From assembly GCA_904420155.1 (NCBI GenBank), contig CAJFUH010000132.1:1-6288 (forward strand): DNA of 6,288 bases. The letters are read 5' to 3'. Numbering within the stretch: position 1 is the first letter of the stretch; each line of letters begins with the position of its first letter. The DNA comes from an uncultured Clostridia bacterium (GTDB lineage Bacteria; Bacillota; Clostridia; Oscillospirales; Acutalibacteraceae). The notes under the pieces were generated by a model that saw only the letters and a list, made by a program, of their open reading frames with translations, had not been told where the DNA came from and did no database searches. Of this stretch, positions 5,951 through 6,288 are shown in pieces. The translations under genes and the position numbers were made by a program.

Positions 5951-6003
5951 CAAAAGGGGCCGAACATGTGCGATACGATAGGGAATCCATTCGGCCCCTT
6001 TTG
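5951..6003. repeat. Perfect 14 bp inverted repeat (hairpin 3)
   Basis: CAAAAGGGGCCGAA (5951-5964) and TTCGGCCCCTTTTG (5990-6003) are exact reverse complements around a 25-base loop. Both outer ends finish in TTTTG, so either strand gives a GC stem with four Us inside it, which is at best a weak terminator. No open frame across it looks like a protein. Confidence 0.55.
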
Positions 6004-6063
6004 GTGAAACTTTCTGCCTCCATCATACCCTTGCGCTCACCCCCGCTCTATTTTTTCTTGGTT

Positions 6064-6132
6064 GGAAAACAGAAACTTTCAGGAAAAATTGAGTTTTTAT
6101 TTTCTTTCTTCCTGCGCTGTTCTTCGTTTTCC
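6064..6132. repeat. Nested imperfect hairpin (hairpin 4)
   Basis: The outer arms GGAAAAC/GTTTTCC (6064-6070, 6126-6132) continue into AGAA-C/G-TTCT (with a bulge) and then CAGGAA/TTCCTG (6080-6085, 6109-6114), around a T-rich 23-base loop. It is imperfect and in low-complexity AT-rich sequence, so part of the pairing may be chance. Confidence 0.3.
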
Positions 6133-6216
6133 TTAGTGAAAACCATTGCCTGATTCCTTTTCTAATCTGACAGGAACAAATTAGATGAGCGGTAGTTTTA
6201 CGGTATGACGGCGATT

Positions 6217-6240
6217 TGAGCGGGCAGAGCCGCTCATTTT
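6217..6240 (+). other. Short GC hairpin followed by TTTT (weak terminator-like, hairpin 5)
   Basis: TGAGCGG and CCGCTCA (6217-6223, 6230-6236) form a 7 bp stem with a 6-base loop, followed by only four Ts. From about 6240 to the right edge the sequence becomes GC-rich again. The final 48 bases may belong to a gene beyond the window, but too little is present to identify it. Confidence 0.3.
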
Positions 6241-6288
6241 GAGCCGGCATACTTCCCGGGCTGACTTAGAAGACCCGCCGCAGCGGCC

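Noticed and set aside
5840..6003. Retron msr/msd, integron attC site or CRISPR array
   Set aside because: There is no reverse transcriptase or integron integrase in the window, no attC core-site pair, and no regularly spaced direct repeats.
5811..6250. Open frames of 71-84 residues on both strands across the right-hand hairpin cluster
   Set aside because: Their amino-acid content reflects the palindromes, they have no ribosome sites, and no family is recognisable.
6234..6288. Possible 3' end of a minus-strand gene entering from the right edge (17 codons, ending GKYAGSK, then TGA)
   Set aside because: Only 17 codons are visible, no frame is clearly preferred, and nothing identifies the product.

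Overview
The window looks like chromosomal DNA from an anaerobic Firmicute of moderate to high GC. A gut Oscillospirales/Clostridia member is my best guess, from the strong AGGAGG-type ribosome sites, the GC-rich third codon positions, the oxygen-sensitive NadA/NadB route and a cytoplasmic hexosaminidase. This is inference; there is no rRNA or other marker gene to fix the taxon.

Layout: (1) 1-2447, minus strand: a de novo NAD operon, nadA followed by nadB. nadB runs off the left edge, and nadC would be expected beyond it. (2) 2448-2718: a divergent intergenic region carrying candidate promoters for nadA and for the next gene. (3) 2719-4608, plus strand: a 629-residue family GH20 beta-hexosaminidase without a signal peptide, resembling the cytoplasmic GH20C type. 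Three hairpins follow it (4580-4603, 4663-4698, 4741-4782), the last with a T-tract. (4) 4816-5051: no convincing protein gene, but five closely packed hairpins. The leftmost is followed by seven Us when read on the minus strand, so this may be a structured RNA or a long 3' UTR that ends convergently against the GH20 transcript. (5) 5131-5820: an AT-rich island with two small tandem paralogous ribbon-helix-helix (RHH) DNA-binding proteins on the minus strand, with candidate promoters and palindromic or repeated operator-like sites. (6) 5821-6288: no supported protein gene, but a second series of hairpins, three of them with perfect arms of 13, 8 and 14 bp in under 170 bases.

How the genes work together: NadB oxidises L-aspartate to iminoaspartate, and NadA condenses this with dihydroxyacetone phosphate to give quinolinate for NAD. 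The GH20 enzyme probably trims imported GlcNAc- or GalNAc-containing oligosaccharides in the cytosol and has no obvious link to the nad genes beyond divergent placement. The RHH pair looks like a small, probably acquired, self-regulated unit. The parts least explained by known families are the two hairpin-rich noncoding stretches on either side of it.
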